A stretch of DNA of 64,000 bases from Ceraceosorus guamensis (taxonomy: Eukaryota > Basidiomycota > Exobasidiomycetes > Ceraceosorales > Ceraceosoraceae), in assembly GCF_003144195.1 (NCBI RefSeq), contig NW_020290041.1:1-64000 (forward strand), given 5' to 3'. Positions within the stretch are counted from its first letter, which is position 1, and every line of letters starts with the position of its first letter. Under the pieces are notes generated by a model. The model was not told where the DNA came from. It made no database searches and saw only the letters and a program-made list of their open reading frames with translations. Position numbers and translations under genes: made by a program. Below are positions 12,201 through 24,101 of the stretch, piece after piece.

Positions 12201-13386
12201 TTACGGCTGTCTGGCTGCTGAGGCAGTGTAGTGCGTGATGTTTGCTAATCATTTCGCAAGAACCGGATGCAGATGTGGCTGACAAGGGCGACTCCTGCTT
12301 TTCGAGCAGCAACTGCTACAACACGACGGATCCGTGAGTAAATTTGGAACAGCTATCTGCTAAATTAGCTCACGCTCAAAAATTTTTTTGGTCTTGTGCA
12401 GTGTCGCCTACCAGCTCAACGCCACTGTCGATCGTGAATATGCGTCTTTGATGCGGCCCGTTTCGATTCCGGACGCAACGGATGCTTTGCTAGACTCTCT
12501 GTCCCTGCCCCGTCTATCGGTGTCTAAGCTCTTCGATCCAGATCGGCCTTTCTCTAGTGGGGAGGATGCCTATGCCAAAGCAAATGTGCAGCCGACCACG
12601 TCGGCCTGGGAGGAGAACCAAAAGAGAAGGGGCAAAGGCGGTGCGAGCAAGAAGGGCAAGAGCGAAGAATCCAAGCTGGCCAACGGCGCGGTTATCGTGG
12701 AGCAGGGCGAGACGCTGAAGAAGATGCAGCCTCAGATGCAGGCTCGTCAAGCAGGTCGCAGTGCTTATCCTATTGATGTCAAAAGACTAGAGAAAGCTGA
12801 GCGGCGAGTGAGTTTGCTTGTGCCAGCGTCCTGCTCTAAGAGCAGACGCGCTCACGCCACGACTTTTGCGCCAAGCAGTTCCGTGCACTCAACCCCCATG
12901 GCGCGATCGACTTCTTTTTCGAAACCAAAGGATTCAACGAGGTGGGTGACGTCGCGATGTGGTGTGTGTGGGCCGGCCCGTGCTGACCATCCGTACCGCG
13001 CTCTTCCACGTACAAACAGTATTTGGGTGCGTTACGATGCTACTTGCCAATGTCCAGGCTGGTCACTGAATCACGCTTTGCTATCCTTCCTTTGGCACGA
13101 CTGTAGACATGCTCTCGGCTCATGTCAGGTGCGTGCATCTCTTTCTCTTTTGAAGCATGTTCACGCAGCTAATCTAACGGTCGTGTGTCGGACCAGCTAT
13201 TGGACCTCTCCATCCTTCTCACGCTTCGTGCTGTCGCAGCTTTGGACGGACTATGCTGGACCAGAGAGCGAGCGACAAGACGCTTCGGGGCAAGAGCCGC
13301 CGCCTACGATTGTTCCTCAGCTCGATGTAGATGTGCCAAAGGAGAGGGAAGAGGAGCAATCCAAACAGGAGAAGCAACAAACTTAG
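9279..13386 (+). CDS. DDHD-domain phospholipase (PA-PLA1 type)
   Basis: Probable intracellular phospholipase A1 of the DDHD1/DDHD2/SEC23IP family, acting on phosphatidic acid or related lipids at ER, Golgi or mitochondrial membranes. Seventeen exons: 9279-9890, 9978-9987, 10097-10406, 10471-11037, 11116-11171, 11249-11396, 11468-11525, 11595-11642, 11706-11836, 11909-11999, 12073-12230, 12310-12333, 12402-12807, 12879-12941, 13020-13026, 13107-13128, 13197-13386; 966 aa. Early residues hold the family's RWFYSSEKSWIDFDERD block, then LYPVFWKGVKLRVVRATWFY. Lipase core: LCIHGIGQGLVEDFD and the nucleophile motif ICHSLGSALAMD (Ser about 638; Cys replaces the usual first Gly). DDHD part: FLIGSPCGFFLHLG, NTTDPVAYQL, GAIDFFFE and YLDMLSAHVSYW. 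The tiny exons are needed to keep frame and conserved sequence: 10 bp gives LYP+V, 24 bp gives NCYNTTDP, 7 bp gives YL. The substrate is inferred from family only. Confidence 0.9.
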
Positions 13387-16373
13387 GAGCATGAGCTCCG
13401 CCGCATACGACCTACCCTTGGGGAGCTGTCAAGCGGTCGCAAAGAAGACTGTTCGTTGCTTTGCAAGGTTTGCGCTCAACCAACATCGCGTAGATGCTTA
13501 TTTCATAGAGTCGACCCGCCGCCACAGCGCTGCTTGACGAAGACGCCGCCACGTGCACTGACTAGTCCACGGCAAGCAGAGCGGCTCATCTCGCTTTCAG
13601 GCGATGCGTTGGCGTCCACATTTGCCTTTCTTGCGAACGCTGGGTGGCTTGCGATTTGTCCCCCCGAAGAGACATGATCGCAGCCGCTAGTTGACACACC
13701 GCAGTCCGCGCCGCACTTCATCAGCGAGTAGACGCAAGACCAGCGAATGCTGGGATCGCGCAAGCTCGATGTTCGAAGAGCCAAGACAAGCGCGGAGTCC
13801 CAGCTTTTGCGTCTAAGCATCGATTTGTCCAGCCCAGATGCTCTTTCTTGTCCCTCACAGGCTGCTCTTCAAACTGCAAAAATGCTGATAAAGTATTGTT
13901 AGATCAATTTGAGTCCTGTTGAATCTTTGAGCCTCCTGAGCCTGGCATTAAAGATTCTGCGTGAAGCTCACGTGATTGACATTCGCACAAGCATCTTTCC
14001 GCGGAAGGGATTCACTTTTGACTCGCCATGAAGCTCTCCGCGCCGCGCGACCTGCTGCTGATGGAACGCTCGATCCAGAGGTGCATGGAATGCGGCGAAC
14101 CTGCTGGAGGGGAGGCATGTAGCCAAGAGTTGATCAGCGATGGAAGCGGGTCGGCCGAAGCTCACAGAGAACTTCGTTCCGTTCGCTGGACCTCGCGCAT
14201 GCACACATGCCGTTGCCAAGAAGCGGGCACAGCAAGCACAAGTGCACCTCATGCACGCGGCGCAGGGGTCGCGCCACAATTTATTGAACGCAAAAATGGT
14301 GCGATGCATGCACGAGGTCACAAGACCTTGACCCCGGTTCTTGCTTCGTATCGTGCAGTGCTCGGGCGCCTAATCGGCCCCTGTGATCCGCCGACCCACT
14401 GTTCAGCGGTGATGGACCAAGCATGCATGCATATATGCAACAGGCAAGAGGGTAGCTGCATGTGGGTACAGTACCTACACCCTTCCAGCACCCAACGGAG
14501 CTGCAGGCCCGCATTAATTCTCTAGCGGATGAGCTCGACCGATTAAATTCACGATCGTGCAGCAAGAGTCTGTTTGACGATTACAGTCAAGAGTATTGCG
14601 CGACGGGGTCCTATATATCACACCGGATTCGCGATGAGAGAATCATATTTGCCTCACAGCTAGGCCAACGAGCGGTCGAACATGAGCGTTGTTTTCATCA
14701 GCCCTGAACTCGCGCTGCAGTGACCACGAGTCGTGAGTTCTTGCCTTGGCTGGTGCGCATGAGCGCGTGTCGTCGTTGATGATGCCAAGGCATGTAAAAA
14801 GTCCCACATGCGTGATTCAACAGGTGGCTGCCTTTCTCCTGCTACAATTGAGCGCTGATGCTCGCACAACTACGCCTGCTGAGCGGAGACAGGCATAGAT
14901 GAAAACGACAGGGCTTTTGCCGCGAATTATATTGCGATGAGCGCAGCAGTCACAGTTAGATCCATGCGAGTCACAATTAAGTGTGAGACGTAGGCTGAGG
15001 CTATACGTAGGTTGCTGCTGCTGGACGTTGAAGCGACAGAGCGTTTGCTTGCATCGCCGCGGCGATAGCATGCAAGGAAGCAGTACACAGAGCCGTTGCG
15101 GTATAACGAACGCCATGAAGCTGATTTGAAACGTAGCCCATACTCCACCCATGCAACCTGGGCTTGCTTATGTTGGACCCGCCTCGCTCCCTCGTCGTCG
15201 CGATCGAGTCGCGTACGAATGCGCGCATCCACGTCGGGGACAATTAAACGCTGGACTGAACGAGGAGCAATCGGACTCTGAAACTGATCGAGCGTCCGGG
15301 CGTCGTTGCAGCTCGGCATGCGCACAGCCTGCGGCAGGCACCAACACCTTCGATCGCTGCTGCTGCTTTTTGCTGTGCCTTTTAGCCCCTTCTTGGCTTT
15401 GCCAGAGGGGCGGGAACGCGCTAGGGGTGGACCACATCACACGACCAGGCCCACCTTGCTTGCTTGGAATTTTCATCAGCCGCTGTACATCGATTAAGCT
15501 TGAAGATGTTGCACCGCCCCGTCCCTGCAGCGGCCGGACTCCACCACAAGTATACAGCAGACTGAGCCATTGGGCTAGGTAGCTGTGCTCCTGCATGGAT
15601 TCGAGATTGACTTTTGACCGCGATGCTGAAGAGCAAATAAGTGACAGCGGCTGAGCAGCCCTAGACTGTATAGCTGATGGAGCACACGACCCGCATTCCT
15701 CACATCACCGACGGAACCAAAATGCCGAGAGATCATGCGGGTGCAGGAGCAAGACTCACACTCGTACCGCTCATGGCGAAGAGATCAGCAAGCGCTTCAC
15801 AGCAGAGCTTGGCGACTCTTCTGGTGGATGCAGCGAATCAAGACTGATGGTCGAGTTGAGGCTTCAGAACTTAAGGCGCAAAGGCATGCAAAGACGATGA
15901 TGATACGAAGTTAGATATGTGGGACTTGCATGCACGATGGGCGCCGTTCTAGATGAGTCACCGATGCAGATGAAGAGATCGTTGCCTGACTGCAAATTTG
16001 CCTGCGGCTCGAGCGGGTTGGCGACTCTGTACAATGCGGTGTTGGATCAGTCAGTCAAGGTACGATCAAGCCGCATGCAAGTACTGGCGTTAGTTGTTGA
16101 CGACGTCCGAGCTCGCAAGTATAGAGCGTACTATCGACGCCTCTTCAGGACCTTTCGATCGCGCCTTTAGGCGCGAATGTCAATGGGGATGTCGGCTTTT
16201 TTGCGTTTTCCATCTTCACTCCGACCACACCTCTTACCTACAGATCTTGCATCAACCACATTCTGTTTTGGTCGTCGCACTGCGGCGTGATACCATTCAA
16301 GTGTAAGGCTTTCATCTATGACTAGCCGGCACTGCGCTGCGCTTCTCCTCTAGCACACCTGCATGCGGGCATC
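13387..16373. other. Long intergenic region, no secure gene
   Basis: Nearly 3 kb lie between the DDHD stop and the IPC synthase start. Frames up to 165 codons exist (14028-14525 +, 15168-15596 -) but overlap equally long antisense frames and have no domain. The palindromic word ACGAGTCGTGAGT occurs at about 14726-14738, and alternating GCATGCATGCATATATGCA near 14420. I see no RNA gene. Confidence 0.4.
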
Positions 16374-18119
16374 ATGTCGCCAATACTCCTCTACCTCGTC
16401 GGCTTGGCTCTCATTTTCCTGTTCGTGCCCATGGCCATGGGCAAGTTGAAGCCTCGGACTGTGTTGCACCTCGTGCAGCACTGTCATGCGGTGCTCCTGA
16501 ATGGCAAGAGCCACTTGCGATGGTTTGGCGGGCTTTTGTTCGGCATACTGCCTCCCGTGGTCTGGACACTCAGCTTCAAGATGGCGAGAAAGCTGCCAAA
16601 CGAATGGAGACCTCAGGTGAGCTCCTTGCGATTGTTCCCGTGGTTCTACGACGAGAAGGACTGCTTGCTGAGTCGTGCCAGTGCGTTCACATCCTCATTC
16701 AGATTCGTACTTTGTTGCTCCCACGATTGGAAGCACTGCTGCTCTCACCGGGGGGCATCGCAGTATCCACGCTTGCCCTACTGCCTCCGGTGCTGTATCT
16801 CCGGCGAAAAGTCCAAGACCCCCGTCCAATCTACTTGCTGCTTTTATACCCGGCTTGGATCAAGGCCTTGAACGCTGTTGCGCTCGGAACGACTTGGGTG
16901 CGTGTCTTCCAGAGGCTACTCCACTTCCGTGCTCTGCTGCTATACTCATGATGGACCGGCTTCATTTCGCAGACTGACTTTCAGGATGTTCTCGCATGGG
17001 TGTTTTACGGTGTTCTCCACTTTGCTTCACCCTTCTTGATGGGATGGTGGGCGTGGGGATTCGCGCCGACAGGCGCGGCCCAAGCATTTGGGTGGGCATT
17101 GGGCCTGCAAAACTTAAGCGGAGTAAGTCTAGCCATCGATACGGCGCAGGCCAGGAGGCGATGGGGCTACGTGTGTTGAACCACTCCCTTCCACTTCTGC
17201 GCGCAGCTCTGTATCCACCTGGCTTTCCCAAACGCCGCTCCATGGTACAAGGATACATACGATGCGACCGTCGTGCCAGACTATTTCTTCCCTGGGTCCG
17301 CAGCAGGGCTGGTCCGAGTAGATGCGGTGCTGGGGACACACCTCTACACCAAAGCCTTCAGGAAGAGCCCAGTCGTTTTTGGAGCGTGTGAGTGCTGGCT
17401 GGTCGTCGGCTCTGGCCGCACAGAGGAGCGTCCAGCGGGTGCTGATGTGTTCGTGAACACTGTTATGGCCGATTGCAGTACCCAGTCTCCACGCTGCGAC
17501 AGCCATGTGCATCGCTTGCTTCGTGGTAAGGTACGGCGGGAAAGCTGGCGCAGCTTTCGCGCTCATGTACACCTCGTTGATGTTCTGGAGTACGCAATAC
17601 CTGCATCATCACTATGCCGTAGATTTGGTGGCTGGCTCGTGAGTAGCTGCTTTCTCTTGTTGATGCGTATCATTGGCTCGGCTTCTGATCCGTATCTTTC
17701 CTTACAATCTTCGCAGCGCCATATCGCTGGCCTACTTCTGGCTGATCTCTCGGATAGCTTTGAGGCGCATCGACGACTCTTTCGTGCGCGACGCAACAAC
17801 GCGCGGTATCGATCGGTTGCTCTGCCGGCCTGCACCACATGCTAATGACGACGACAGATTGGCAAGGGAGGACTTGGAGGCCGCGAGGCCGAGCGCTCGG
17901 TGGTCCGTCTCACCTGGCCAAGCGCCGGCACGTCAGGTCACGCGAGGGAGGTTCTTTGGACAGAACTCCCTGGATCCTGTGCCCGAGAAGGAAGAAGGCT
18001 CTCAAGAGAAGTTAGAGCTTGTCGAGCGCAGCAGCGGTAGCTCGCACACCGACAGCGGCTCGGATGACAGCCGGCGCAACAGCTCGGAGCATCTCTCGAT
18101 AGCGTACAAGCAAAGATAG
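16374..18119 (+). CDS. AUR1: Inositol phosphorylceramide synthase, Aur1-like
   Basis: Transfers phosphoinositol from phosphatidylinositol to ceramide in the Golgi, the essential fungal sphingolipid step and target of aureobasidin A (family knowledge). Exons 16374-16616, 16703-16897, 16973-17122, 17207-17387, 17479-17638, 17717-18119; 443 aa, close to yeast Aur1 (401). Several membrane segments are visible. The PAP2-like core is clear: FPNAAPWYKDTYD, PDYFFPGSAAGLVRVD, then SPVVFGALPSLHAA (His about 261) and YLHHHYAVDLVAGS (His about 301, Asp about 305), matching the catalytic His, His, Asp arrangement of Aur1. The Leu before PSLH arises at a phase-1 junction where the family usually has Phe or Tyr. 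A Ser/Arg-rich hydrophilic tail of about 110 residues follows the last membrane segment. The alternative, another PAP2_3 inositolphosphotransferase, is less likely. Confidence 0.88.
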
Positions 18120-19810
18120 ATGGACGAAGAATGGCAGGCTTGAAGGCTGTGAATGCTGTTGTGGGATTGAGGGGTCTCTGGTCCCGCAAGAGCTCTTGAG
18201 CAAGTCTGAAGAAAAAGCGCGCCGCGAATGAGACTTCTTAAGAGGTCGCGCGACAGCGAGGGTCGCCGAGGAGATCTAGTCAAGTCTTGATATGCACTCC
18301 TGCTTCACATCCACTTTTGACGCTGAGCAGCACACAATATACCCCTTGCCCACAAGTGACCTGTGTGTGCTGCGCACTGTGCTAAATCTGGTACATCGGA
18401 GGACCGGCGGTACATGCCGCGGCCGGCGGAGCTGAGATTGGATTTTGCGAACATGATATATGGGACAGGCAGCATGTATGCTACGGTCACGATTCCTGTT
18501 TGTCCGTTCGGGACTCGTTTCAGCCCAACGGAATGCGCAGATGAGGCCCCGATCAAAATAGCGTGCAAATCCAACAGTAAAAACACGCATGGCTTGGGAG
18601 ACGTTGAGAGGCTCGAACCGGTAGGTCTAACTGCATGTACCGTACCGTACGCTGCTGTGCTTCGGACGCGGTGTGTTCCTGCTCGAGGTTGTGGGCGCGC
18701 GAAAAGCCTGCTGCGCATCTTGTGTCACAGATCGAGGTGATCACCCTCTCGCGCTTCACGGTCGATGCCATCGCCTCTTGGACTGTCTTCTTTTGGGCGG
18801 GCACCTCGATCGCAGTCGCGAGTGTAGAGACTCACATCTCATCTCCTCTCGACTCAAGACTTCAGACGACGCATTCACTCAAGCTTGGCTCCAACCCTTC
18901 GTGACCGATCTCACGTGCGAGCTCATGCCAGCGGCGATCAAAAGGCCAACGACCAATGCGCTGCACGGGCGAGGCCCGTATGTTCCTAAACGTTGCGCGT
19001 AACTCGTTGTGCACTGCGACTGTGCCATTTAGTACTTGCGCGTCCTCTTGGCTTGCGCGAATCGTCTTGCTTTGGGCATTCATTCACGTTAGCGTGGCGA
19101 GGAACGTGTTCCACAGAGGCAAAGCGTGCATGATGCCGCGCGCGCGCGCGCGTATGTTGTATGCTGTGCGCGTAGATTCGCACCTGAAACGAGCCTGCGG
19201 TATTTTGCGGCAAGGCTTCAACAATTCAAAGCTAAATAATGCCGAGGTCACAACACACAGGAGCTATAGCAGCAGCTAGCACAGCCAAGCAGAAGCCGCA
19301 CGCATGCGTCCCCGTCAGGGCAGGAGGGGGCTCTTGTTGCTCCTGCTGCGTGCTGCCTGATGCCTCTTGCCCGTGATCTTTGCCGCCGCTGCTCTTGTCC
19401 TTTGCCGGCGGGGCGAGGATGCTGTGTTGCATGAAGACGGTTGGCTGTGCTCAGACGCCGGCTAAGAACAGACTTCGACGCCAAAACAGCTCATCTTGAT
19501 CTGTTCAATCTCCCTCGCCTTCATCGGTCACATCCGTGATTCACAGATACGAGTCTCGACTCTCGACTCTCGACTCTCTACAGGCTTCTCGGATCAATCG
19601 TCTCTAGCATTCGTTTCATTTGCTCGATCAGCCTCTCATTAAAATTGCATCGCACACATCACCTTGCAGTATCGGTCGCCCATCAACCAGCAACCCTTAT
19701 ACTCATATCGACTCGCGGCGGTCGTAAGGCAACAGGCAGTCACCTTTCTCAGATATCCTAGCTTCCCAGTCCACCTTTAGGCCAATCAACACTGCTTTCT
19801 GTACTTCATC
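18120..19810. other. Intergenic region with (CG)8 and CTCGACT repeats; VCX1 promoter
   Basis: No gene is supported. It contains an uninterrupted (CG)8 run at about 19137-19152 and four tandem copies of a 7-bp TCTCGAC unit at about 19552-19579, within the 260 bp before the exchanger start. A cluster of CT-rich sequence just before 19811 is a plausible transcription start region. Confidence 0.45.
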
Positions 19811-21722
19811 ATGGCCAGTCCAAAGCAGCCAGAAAGCATCCTACGAAGGGACAGCACTTCAGAAGTTGGTTCCACTCGAGCTGGGTTGATCCAGAGACCT
19901 TCCAAGAAGACAACGCTGGCCTTGGAATCGCAAGAGGGTAGCAGTACCAGCAGCAACGAAGCATCTGGCGAGAAGGGCGCTGGAGGCGATTCGAGCCTGG
20001 ATAGGCTAGGTTCGGGTAGTACTGGTGCAGTCGGCGACGCATCGGGCATCGGGGGCAACTCGACTGGAGCAGCGAGACGATCCAGCACTGCGGCCAATTC
20101 CTCCAGGAGAAATTTGACAAAGGGAGAGAGCGAGTCTAGATTGGGCTTGGGTGGCAATGGACCCCCTAGAAGGATGACGATGACGAGCGAGAGGCAGCTG
20201 TTGGGAAACACGTTGACCAGCTTGTTGACTCCTGAAAGGCCTCTCGCTGCTGCTCCAACGCACTACCGAAGCTTCATCAACATCATCAAGTACAACCCGC
20301 TCAACATCTTGTTGCTCTGCATTCCGGTCTCTTGGGCTCTTCATTTTGCTCTCGATCAAAGTCAGAAGATTCCTCAGCTGGTCACCTTCATCATGTCCTT
20401 TTTGGCCATTATGCCCCTCGCCGCTCTTCTTTCATACGGTACAGAGGAGGTAGCGCTGCGTGTAGGCGAGACACTCGGAGGCTTGCTCAATGCTACGCTC
20501 GGAAACGCCGTCGAGCTCATCGTGGCCATTCTCGCATTGATCCAATGCCAACTGGTCATCACTCAGACTTCGCTCATTGGCAGCATCTTGTCCAACTTGC
20601 TGTTGGTGCTCGGCATGTGCTTTTTTGTGGGAGGTATCCGCTTCAAGGAGCAGGAATTCCAACAGACAGCAGCTCAACTCAATTCTTCCATCTTGGCAAT
20701 GGCGGTTATCGCTGTGCTCATTCCAGCCGGCTTCCACGCCACACTCGACCTCGCTATCAGCGACGACTTGGAAAGGTCGGAGCTTTTGAAGGTGTCGAGA
20801 GGCGTCTCTATTATTCTGCTCTTCATCTATGCTGGCTACCTCTACTTTCAGTTGAGATCCCACACGCATCTCTACGCGTCTGAGGCGGACGAGGAGGAAG
20901 AAGTGACACTTTCTCTCCCCATGGCTGCGGGCCTATTGGTAGTCTCCACTGTGCTCGTCGGCGTCAGTGCGTATCTCGTCTTCTCGAAACTGACGAGTCA
21001 TTGTTCCCTCGTACTGACATGTCCACTGGTCTTGATGACCACAGCATCCGAATGGCTCGTGGACGCTATTGACGGCTTCAGCGACAACTTTGGGGTCCCC
21101 AAGACCTGGATCGGATTGGTTCTTTTGCCAATCGTATCCAACGCCGCAGAGCATGCCACTGCAGTCACCGCATCGTACAAGAACAAGATAGATTTGGCCA
21201 TGGGTGTCGCGGTCGGCTCAAGCATCCAGATTGCGATGTTCGTCATTCCCTTGCTCGTCGTCATCGCTTGGGGCCTGGACAAGCCGCTCAGCTTGCTCTT
21301 TGATCGTGCGTGCTTCCCGACGTGTCGACGCACTTGTATCACACTGATAGCATTTATTTTCCTTTGCAGCATTTGTCGCGATCCTGCTCTTCTTGGCTGT
21401 TCTCATCACAAACTACGGTGAGTCTCGCTATGCCACTCGCTCATTCTGTTCACCTTGCGGCTCGAGTTGACCTGGATTGGACACCATCGCAGCTATTGCG
21501 GATGGACGCTCGAACTACATGGAGGGTTGGCTGCTGATGAACACATTCATCATCATAGCCTTGGTTGCGTGAGTATTACGCTTCGAGTCCCACGCCCCTC
21601 CATTTTCATCTCTTTGCTCATTCTCATGAACATACCCTTCCTTCCCCCACCCCCTCAGCTGGTTCATTCCGGACGGAGGTTCCCTCTTCTCAGACAAATA
21701 CTGCAGGACCGGAGTGCCCTGA
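19811..21722 (+). CDS. VCX1: Vacuolar Ca2+/H+ exchanger (CAX family)
   Basis: Moves cytosolic Ca2+ into the vacuole in exchange for protons. Exons 19811-21305, 21370-21417, 21493-21568, 21659-21722; 560 aa. The first about 150 residues are a hydrophilic, Ser/Gly-rich cytosolic extension. About eleven membrane segments follow. Both alpha-repeats with the cation-binding Asn-Ala-x-Glu are intact: LGNAVELIVAI (Glu about 235) and VSNAAEHATAV (Glu about 447), separated by an acidic loop (EADEEEE, about residue 360). The C-terminal three exons encode FVAILLFLAVLITNYA and the last helix, MNTFIIIALVAWFIPDG. Close to yeast Vcx1 in the core but longer at the N-terminus. The start ATG is the first in frame. 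Confidence 0.92.
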
Positions 21723-23556
21723 TCCCGCTCAGTGTCGCGATCATCGTCGTCGGCAACGGGTCACAACCACGATTTGTACATACTGTGACGCTAGCTGTGT
21801 GAGCTCAGCAGCTCGGCCTGTCATCATACCTCCATTTTGTCGCATTGCGAACAATAACGTCGGCTTGGTGCTTGAGAGGCGGGCGCTGTTCTCGATTGAC
21901 CACCATCGACTTCTTTGGTCAACTGCGATGCTCGAGAGTGTGGGTTCCCTTGCTCGCCAGTCAATGGCTTTGGGAAGGTCGGTCGTACGAATTGTTCTCG
22001 ATGTATAGTCAAGACTTTCTGGCGAAGTGGAAAAGCCGCGTGCAGAACTTTGTTGCTCGAGGACTTCAAAGCTGTCAGCCGAGCGTGAACGTGCATCACG
22101 TGAATGTGCTGCTGGCCTTCATAAAAAAAACATTTTGCGGTGAGTTCATAAGTTTGGACCCATACGAGATCATCTGTCCTATACGGACGTCCCCTGTTTT
22201 CATCAAGCTCCAAAACGGGTTCAGACGGCCGTCGAATGCGTAGGTTAGTGCACCGTAGCGCGTGCGGAAAGGAGCTGTTGGCAATCTTGAATCGTCACCC
22301 TCAGCATCAGCATCAGCATGAGCACGGCGTGGAATTGGCCCCCAACGCGGCCGCGGCCACACATCGCGAGAGGGCATATGCTGTATATGATATGATGCAC
22401 ACATGCCGTACGTCATCGATGCATAAGCACGCATGAACGGCACATCATATGCATCAGCGACGAGCATGCCACGCAAATACGGACCGGGCCAAATATGCCC
22501 TCGTGACCGCGCGGCTGCGCGCGGTACTGACTTGCTTGAGGCATATCGTCATCATCATCCATCATCATCAAATACGCGTATGCAGCAGCCAAGCGTGATT
22601 TCCCCGCGCACTAGCGCACAACGGCGTCATCGTTTCGGTCAGCAGCACGGCCGGCCTGCGCTGCATGATGCTTCTTATGATGGAGATGATGTCGCCGCTC
22701 TCCTCCACAGCAGCAGCAGCAGCAGCAACCAGCAAGCAGGTCGGCAAACAAGGCTGGATGGCTAGCTGCGACTTTTGACGTTGTCGTCATCGCCCATTCA
22801 TCAGGATCTCATCAGCGCCGGCCGCGCGGTGCAGAACAGAGGCTCTTCAGCTAGGCTCTGCAAGCTCTGATATGCCTCTCGAAGAGCGACGGCGGAGCCG
22901 CAGGTATGAACTGATCATGCTAGCTCCTCCGAGATCGTGGCGTCAAGGGTGAGTTTTGAGTGCAGCAGCTGCTCCAAGCCGGAGCCGCGCGGCAGTTTGA
23001 GGCAGCTTGCCAGACAAGCATTCAAAATTCAAAATTGTGATTCGTGATTACAGCTATACAGGGGCTTTGCTAGCCGAGACGCCGATCGAGAGAGGGCGGC
23101 ATTCTAGCTGATCCTCTTGGGCGAAGGGTCGATTCCTGAGCCAGGATCACGTACGAGCCAAGACGCCTCCCAAGAGTCACGAGTGACCTTGAAATCTTGG
23201 AAAGAGAGGGGAGTTTCAAGGTCTGATGAGCGAGGCACCATGCATGCAGCACGCGGTCACATCGAGCAGTCACAGTGAGGGTGCACACCTGACGCGACTT
23301 TTGCACCTTGCGAAAGAATCTCTATAGCGCTGCGTCACGGCTAGGAGGACCAAATGATGTAAGCATGGACGAGACGCAATGCAGACCGAATCGCTTTTCC
23401 GATGCTTAGTCTGATGAGCACTCGACTGCAGCTGACGAATGGTTGGTGTGGCAGCATGTCATGCTGCACACGAGTCGTGAGTACAAGGTGGGTGACACGA
23501 CACGACACGCTTCACGAGTGGGTGCTTGCAATGCTTCATCGTGTGGAGCTATTTGC

Positions 23557-23622
23557 GGAGTGTGAGTGTGAGTGTGAGTGTGAGTGTGAGTGTGAGTGTG
23601 AGTGTGAGTGTGAGTGTGAGTG
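23557..23622 (+). repeat. (GTGAGT)n hexanucleotide array, about 11 copies
   Basis: A nearly perfect tandem array of the 6-bp unit GTGAGT, about 65 bp long. The unit equals the commonest 5' splice donor used by the genes in this window. It would translate as Cys-Glu repeats on + and Thr-His repeats on -, neither of which is a believable gene. Confidence 0.95.
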
Positions 23623-23986
23623 CAGCAGAGCAGAGAGGATGGGAGCAGGAGCAAGGCTAGTCACGAGTCTGACTGCTGCATGCCCGCCGTGCCCACGTAC
23701 GCCCCTCTCGCCAAGTGTTGCTGCTTGCTGCCTGCCTGCCCATCTCCGCGATGTTCTTGGAGATTTGGAGTTTGCTTCACTTGACCCGCTTTCGGGGTGT
23801 TAATTGAGAGGTGCAGCCAGGCGAGATCTCTTCAGCTATATGGCTTCATCATTGCGCTTGGTGGCATGTGTACTCGTGACTATCCATCCGCCTTCGCACG
23901 CAAAAGTCGCACACCAGCAGCTCCACTTGCGTCTGCAATCACAATCCCATGTAGCCCCGAATTCGTGAATGACATCGGAGCTAGGC

Positions 23987-24021
23987 CACACCGACATCGA
24001 CACCGACACCGACACCGACAC
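23987..24021. repeat. (CACCGA)n microsatellite
   Basis: About five to six copies of a CACCGA hexamer, the first imperfect (CATCGA). It lies 45 bp before the TGCC array and about 400 bp upstream of the GATA-factor start. Confidence 0.9.
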
Positions 24022-24065
24022 GATTGCAGAAGAGTTGCGCATGTGCGTAGTACTAGTAATAAGAT

Positions 24066-24100
<35 letters not shown>

Positions 24101-24101
24101 C
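24066..24101. repeat. (TGCC)n tetranucleotide microsatellite
   Basis: Eight perfect copies of TGCC followed by TGC. It lies in the presumed 5' region of the WC-2-like gene. Confidence 0.95.

Noticed and set aside
14028-14525. 165-codon plus-strand frame in the 3-kb gap
   Set aside because: No domain, no good splice partners and an antisense frame of similar quality; kept only as part of the intergenic note.
18606-18622. GGTTCGAGCC on the minus strand, resembling a tRNA T-loop
   Set aside because: The flanking bases do not form a T-stem, and no acceptor or anticodon stem can be drawn around it.
20006-20869. Minus-strand frames opposite the Ca2+/H+ exchanger
   Set aside because: They lie entirely within exon 1 of a gene with intact CAX repeats.
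23402-23803. Plus and minus frames over the GTGAGT array (Cys-Glu and Thr-His repeats)
   Set aside because: They are translations of a microsatellite and have no flanking coding signal.
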